NCBI GenBank assembly: GCA_016931775.1
Contig: JAFGEC010000003.1
Coordinates: 1 to 32,614 of the forward strand
Length of the DNA stretch: 32,614 nucleotides
From: Candidatus Zhuqueibacterota bacterium
GTDB taxonomy: Bacteria; Zhuqueibacterota; Zhuqueibacteria; Residuimicrobiales; JAFGEC01
Direction of reading: 5' to 3'
Shown piece after piece: positions 29,610 to 32,614 of this stretch. Each line of letters opens with the position of its first letter. The first letter of the stretch is position 1. The position numbers were made by a program, and so were the translations under genes. The notes under the pieces are model-generated. The model worked only from the letters and a program-made list of their open reading frames with translations, did not search any database and had not been told where the DNA came from.

Positions 29610-30788
29610 CTATTGCAAATATTTCAAAATATTCTCAAGACTCCGCCAGCATAAAAGCAGACCTCGCGGAACATGAAAGCAACCTTTCCATTTCCCGCCT
29701 TTTAAGGTCAAAAGAACATCGCCCTGCCTGTTGAGGTATCCATACCATTCACCAAATTGAGGGTCCGGGAAATGGGTCCAGGTATAGTCATGAATCCGAT
29801 TAAACCACTCAAGTGCCGAAAAATTTTGCGTATATTCAAACGCCTTCAACAGGGCAACCAGGGTTTCCATATGAACCCACCATAATTTTTGATCCCATTC
29901 CAATTGTTGGATCGGCCGGTCTTTGGTATCCATAAAATAAAAAATGCCGCCATATTGTTTATCCCAGCTTTTATCGAGTGTATCCAGAATGATTTGAGCG
30001 GCCTTTTGAATCAGTTTTTTATCCTCAAATTGGCGGGCAAAGTCCATTATGAACCACATGGCTTCGATACCATGGCCGGGATTGACCAGCCTTCCTTCCA
30101 TACAATCGGACTCGGTGCCGTCGGGCAGGATGTTTTCCAGTAGTAACCGCAGTTGTGGACGGTAAAACGATAAAATTTCATTGGGTAATTTTTCCAAAGC
30201 CCACAACAGCATTTCAGAAGGCAATATTTCCCGCAACTCCAGGGTCAGGTTGCAAAGGATCATGGGCAAAGCGAGATTTTTAAGCGGCCGGGTACCGGGA
30301 ACAGTTTTTGAATAGTTACCCTTGGGATTTTCCCTACGCGTTAAAATACGACAATAAGTATTGCGCGCCAGATCAATCGCCCATTCCTGATCAGCTGCAA
30401 TACCAAATTGAAAGAAAGCCATGGCGGCAAAACAATCGGAAAAAATATTATATGGTTGCACAAGCGGCCTGCCGTCCCGTGTCAGCGCAAAATACCAGTC
30501 CCCGTTGCTGTCCCGACCAAATTGACGTAAAAATCCGGCGCCGATGCGGGCACATTCCAGCCAATCCGGGTTTTTCTGAACGGTATTGTACAGTTTGCTA
30601 AAAGTCCATACCTGGCGGGTTTGCAGCCAGATGAATTTATCGGTATCGAAAACCCGGCCGTCCCTTTCCAAACAAGTGAAATATCCGCCATACTCACGAT
30701 CAATGGAATTTTTCAACCAGAATGGTAATACATCGCAAAGCAAAGCATCCCTGTAAACGGGTATCAATGTCGCCAAATCCTCAAACAT
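29610..30788 (-). CDS. AGE-family sugar epimerase/isomerase (N-acylglucosamine 2-epimerase-like)
   Basis: The 392-residue protein is an (alpha/alpha)6-barrel of AGE type. Characteristic elements are REYGGYFTCLERDG near the start, KFIWLQTRQVWTFSKLY, NPGHGIEAMWF (a catalytic-type His), WDQKLWWVHMETLVAL (second His) and KGCFHVPRGLL (third His) near the end. GGAGG lies nine bases before the ATG, inside the end of the DUF4434 gene, with an 8-base overlap. Members interconvert GlcNAc/ManNAc, glucose/mannose or related sugars, or act on beta-1,4-mannobiose. The exact substrate is not clear. In this operon it would recycle sugars freed by the sulfatase and hydrolases. Confidence 0.92.
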   Translation of the reverse strand: MFEDLATLIPVYRDALLCDVLPFWLKNSIDREYGGYFTCLERDGRVFDTDKFIWLQTRQVWTFSKLYNTVQKNPDWLECARIGAGFLRQFGRDSNGDWYFALTRDGRPLVQPYNIFSDCFAAMAFFQFGIAADQEWAIDLARNTYCRILTRRENPKGNYSKTVPGTRPLKNLALPMILCNLTLELREILPSEMLLWALEKLPNEILSFYRPQLRLLLENILPDGTESDCMEGRLVNPGHGIEAMWFIMDFARQFEDKKLIQKAAQIILDTLDKSWDKQYGGIFYFMDTKDRPIQQLEWDQKLWWVHMETLVALLKAFEYTQNFSALEWFNRIHDYTWTHFPDPQFGEWYGYLNRQGDVLLTLKGGKWKGCFHVPRGLLLCWRSLENILKYLQ

Positions 30789-31716
30789 GGCGGGTTTCCT
30801 CCAGGTACCGCTGATAAAGATTGTGCGCCTGGGGATAACATGATTGGGGACTCATAAAATGTGAAAATTCAAATGTGATCGCTTTTTCCACTCCTGCTTT
30901 TTCCGCGGCCAAAAGTTTTAATCGCATTTTTTCCCATTTAATGGGCAAAAATTTTATAGGCATATCGCGATCGAATGACTCACAATTCGTCCAGCAACGC
31001 AGCCCATGCTTGGCAGCCAAATCGCTGTTCACCGACAAATAATCAGCCAGTTTTTCATATTCCACATGACCGTCCTGAAACGCCACAATATCGACAGCGC
31101 CGTGAATAGCTGACATAATGTCATTCCATTCTTTTTCATGCTGCTCAAGAGATACAGTATCCTCTTTAATAAGCTGAGAAGACAAGGACGAAACATTCTT
31201 AATGCCATCAATATAAGGTGAGATAAGAACAGGTAAATGATTTGAGACCGCTTTGCAGTGATAACCCATTTTAGAATAAATATCAACGATTCCCGCAAAA
31301 CGGCGGCTGACCTCCTGAGAGAGATACCAGCCGCAAAATGCCGGAGATTGTCCGTAAAACCGCCATACCTCATCGATGACAGCCAGATTAATTTCCACCT
31401 CCTTTTTTTGCTGTCCGTCATGCCAGTAAGATCCGGAATCATAAAGGCCAAAGTAAAAGGCCATATCGTGTTTTTCACTTAATTCCAAAAACATTCTCAC
31501 CAAATCAACCGGAGGTTCATAACAATTCTGACTCTTCAAAAGAATTTTCGACGGATACGTCAGCCATTTTTTATATCCGCAACGAATGAGAATGACCGTA
31601 TCGATGCCGATTTTCCGCATAAAATAAAAATCACGGTCCCACTCCTCCCTGCTCCAATTCTGGTGTGGGATGTCGTGGCTGATTTCATCTAAAAAAGTGC
31701 CTGTAATTTTTTTCAT
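30781..31716 (-). CDS. DUF4434-family TIM-barrel protein
   Basis: I choose the ATG at 31716, preceded by AGGA, which gives 311 residues starting KKITGTFLDEISHDIP, the characteristic DUF4434 opening; an ATG 11 codons earlier lacks support. The family motifs continue: NWSREEWDRDFYFMRKIGID, TVILIRCGYKK, FYFGLYDSGSYW, GWYLSQEV, DIVAFQDGHVEYE and TFEFSHFMSPQ. DUF4434 proteins resemble glycoside hydrolases of the TIM-barrel type. Glu in YLSQEV and Asp/Glu near AFQDG and FEFSH could be catalytic, but activity is not established. No signal peptide is evident, so it is cytoplasmic with this start. It is the first gene of an operon with the AGE epimerase. Confidence 0.85.
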   Translation of the reverse strand: MKKITGTFLDEISHDIPHQNWSREEWDRDFYFMRKIGIDTVILIRCGYKKWLTYPSKILLKSQNCYEPPVDLVRMFLELSEKHDMAFYFGLYDSGSYWHDGQQKKEVEINLAVIDEVWRFYGQSPAFCGWYLSQEVSRRFAGIVDIYSKMGYHCKAVSNHLPVLISPYIDGIKNVSSLSSQLIKEDTVSLEQHEKEWNDIMSAIHGAVDIVAFQDGHVEYEKLADYLSVNSDLAAKHGLRCWTNCESFDRDMPIKFLPIKWEKMRLKLLAAEKAGVEKAITFEFSHFMSPQSCYPQAHNLYQRYLEETRHV

Positions 31717-31742
31717 ATTTTCCTGTTTCACAAATAAATCCC

Positions 31743-31771
31743 TTGACAATAAATATTTAAATAAGTATATT
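31743..31771 (+). promoter_or_regulatory. Sigma-70-type promoter of the ArsR-family gene
   Basis: TTGACA (31743-31748) and TATATT (31766-31771) are separated by exactly 17 bases. Transcription would begin near 31778, leaving a leader of about 16 bases and no Shine-Dalgarno sequence before the ATG at 31794. Confidence 0.75.
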
Positions 31772-31787
31772 AGTAAAAGCTAATATA
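31766..31787. promoter_or_regulatory. ArsR-type operator overlapping the -10 box
   Basis: TATATTAG and CTAATATA form a perfect 8-bp inverted repeat with a 6-base spacer. It covers the -10 element and probable start site, the usual position for autorepression by ArsR/SmtB proteins. It also lies about 50 bases before the divergent DUF4434 start, so it could control both directions. Confidence 0.7.
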
Positions 31788-31793
31788 AATATT

Positions 31794-32069
31794 ATGACGA
31801 ACATAGAAGAAACCTCAGAAATTTTCAAAGCACTTTCGGACCCAACCCGTCTGAAAATACTAAAAATACTCGGCAAAAGCAACAGCATGCTGTGCGTCAA
31901 TGCCCTGACGGCGCAACTGGGCATCACACAATCCGCTGTATCACAGCATTTAAAAATACTTCGTCAGGCAGGTCTGGTAAACGCTGAACGCCGCGGCTAT
32001 TTTATTCATTACCAGATGGATAAAAAAGCTCGTGAAAAAGTACAATTTTTGATAAAAGAAATACTGTAG
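31794..32069 (+). CDS. ArsR/SmtB-family winged-helix transcriptional regulator
   Basis: The 91-residue protein is a single winged-helix domain: EIFKALSDPTRLKILKIL at the start, a recognition helix in GITQSAVSQHLKILRQAGLV and a wing with ERRGYFIHYQM. The alpha-3 region reads MLCVNALTAQL, similar to the ELCVCDL metal box of ArsR but with only one Cys, so an arsenic- or cadmium-type site is incomplete and the inducer is unknown. It is expressed from a clear promoter with an overlapping palindrome. A 55-residue Cys-containing gene lies 61 bases downstream, preceded by a related palindrome. Confidence 0.92.
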   Translation: MTNIEETSEIFKALSDPTRLKILKILGKSNSMLCVNALTAQLGITQSAVSQHLKILRQAGLVNAERRGYFIHYQMDKKAREKVQFLIKEIL

Positions 32070-32094
32070 CGCTACTTTTTTTTAACTAGTATAT

Positions 32095-32112
32095 AAGTAT
32101 ATCATAATACTT
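32095..32112. promoter_or_regulatory. Second palindrome resembling the ArsR operator
   Basis: AAGTATATCATAATACTT has 6-bp inverted arms (AAGTAT/ATACTT). The sequence TAAGTATAT (32094-32102) recurs exactly at 31762-31770, beside the first operator. It lies 18 bases before the next start codon, suggesting a second site for the same regulator. Confidence 0.55.
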
Positions 32113-32130
32113 TTAAAAAGAGGTGAAAAA

Positions 32131-32298
32131 ATGACCGTAAGCTGTCAACCGCACACAAAAGGCCACGCCATGAGCATCTGTCCGTGTATGTGGAGTACGC
32201 AAAAAAAAATAGATGTTCTGCAGCAAGAACTGGAGGTGATGGACGAGCGTAAAGATGAGATCAAAATACTCATCGATCAGCTTAAAGCTGAGAAATAA
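32131..32298 (+). CDS. Small Cys-containing coiled-coil protein (55 residues)
   Basis: The reading frame ATG 32131 to TAA 32296-32298 is preceded by AGAGGTG at a good distance. The N-terminal half holds SCQPHTKGHAMSICPCMW, with three Cys and two His in 17 residues, a plausible metal-binding or redox patch. The second half is a charged amphipathic helix (QQELEVMDERKDEIKILIDQ), probably a coiled coil. It follows the ArsR gene, has its own operator-like palindrome and ends just before a strong hairpin. It may be the regulator's main target, for example a metal or sulfur sensor or carrier. I do not recognise a named family. Confidence 0.65.
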   Translation: MTVSCQPHTKGHAMSICPCMWSTQKKIDVLQQELEVMDERKDEIKILIDQLKAEK

Positions 32299-32308
32299 TC
32301 ATTCGAAC

Positions 32309-32332
32309 CGGGATGCCTCTAAAGGCATCCCG
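32309..32332. terminator. Hairpin terminator after the small Cys protein gene
   Basis: CGGGATGCCT (32309-32318) and AGGCATCCCG (32323-32332) form a perfect 10-bp stem with loop CTAA, followed by TTGTTAAT. It lies 10 bases after the stop and faces the converging thioredoxin-like gene, so it may act in both directions; the T run is weak. Confidence 0.75.
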
Positions 32333-32419
32333 TTGTTAATAGTTCCACATTGAAATCTGATCTGCGATCATCTGTGGCGTGCTAAAATACATTTCTAAAA
32401 TACTGATTTCACCAGCCGT

Positions 32420-32614
32420 TCATTTATTATCCGCATAATACCGCCCAAGATACCCGACAATTGCCTTTTTAACCTCACTGGGCGTTATTCCGCCCATATT
32501 TTTATAAAGAACTTTGCCGCCGGGTGCGATGAGCATGGTATATGGCAAGGCGCCCTGCCATTCCTTATCCACAGCTTCAATCAATTGATATTTGTCGTCG
32601 GAATCAAAAAGATA
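32420..32614 (-). CDS. Thioredoxin-like (TlpA/AhpC-TSA) protein, C-terminal fragment
   Basis: The last 65 codons of a minus-strand gene enter from the right edge; the start and the CxxC active site lie outside the window. The visible part reads LIEAVDKEWQGALPYTMLIA, then PGGKVLYKNMGGITPSEVKK and a helix ending GRYYADNK. W-x-G-x-L-P-x-T with the cis-Pro, followed by a G-K-V-x-Y turn and a final helix, is the standard C-terminal half of TlpA/ResA-like thioredoxin folds. It is probably an exported thiol-disulfide oxidoreductase. Confidence 0.82.
   Translation of the reverse strand, partial: YLFDSDDKYQLIEAVDKEWQGALPYTMLIAPGGKVLYKNMGGITPSEVKKAIVGYLGRYYADNK

Overview
The window looks like part of an AT-rich genome from the FCB side of the bacterial tree (KSB1, Calditrichota, Marinimicrobia or Ignavibacteria-like). 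Two intact proteins end in a type IX secretion (T9SS, type A) sorting domain with the YPNPFNP or FPNPFNP signature, and there is a third, orphaned copy of that domain. The rest of the window fits a polysaccharide-degrading lifestyle: GH2 beta-galactosidase, GH97, a sulfatase, an AGE-type epimerase, a DUF4434 protein and a CBM9-like secreted protein. No rRNA, tRNA, CRISPR array, transposase or integrase was recognised.

Layout. 1-1517 (minus): a DUF6057-like polytopic membrane protein, cut by the window edge. 1804-3108 (minus): a small lipoprotein and an unknown membrane protein. 3309-10129 (minus): a compact five-gene cassette. 10175-10588: the wreck of a beta-propeller (BNR) gene. 10856-13966 (minus): GH2 beta-galactosidase. 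14711-14980: an orphaned, interrupted T9SS domain. 15106-18726 (plus): a 1206-residue surface protein with PKD, GEVED, plant-type LRR, Ig-like and T9SS modules. 19237-22179 (plus): a DUF975-like membrane protein, a serine beta-lactamase-fold hydrolase and a small unknown protein. 22192-24815 (minus): GH97 and a GNAT acetyltransferase. 24816-25731: noncoding, with a 266-bp nested inverted-repeat element. 25732-26862 (plus): CBM9-like T9SS protein. 27049-31716 (minus): operon of DUF4434 protein, AGE epimerase, AAC(3)-like acetyltransferase and sulfatase. 31743-32332 (plus): ArsR-family regulator with a visible promoter and operator, then a 55-residue Cys-containing protein and a hairpin. 32420-32614 (minus): C-terminal end of a thioredoxin-like protein.

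The most interesting part is the cassette at 3309-10129. In transcription order it encodes a cysteine-desulfurase-like PLP enzyme, a HIT domain fused to a methyltransferase, a TIR domain fused through a long alpha-helical (possibly alpha/alpha-toroid) region to a second methyltransferase, a degenerate PfkB/ribokinase-fold protein, and a free-standing third methyltransferase. The genes abut or overlap (TAATG, 4-nt gap, TTGA, TAG-ATG), so they are almost certainly translated as one unit. TIR (NAD-cleaving in many immune systems), HIT (nucleotidyl transfer or hydrolysis), ribokinase fold and repeated SAM-dependent methyltransferases point to nucleotide-centred chemistry, either a conflict/defence system or a pathway for a modified nucleotide or nucleoside. 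I do not recognise this combination as any named system. The functional reading is inference; the gene order, domains and couplings are visible in the sequence.
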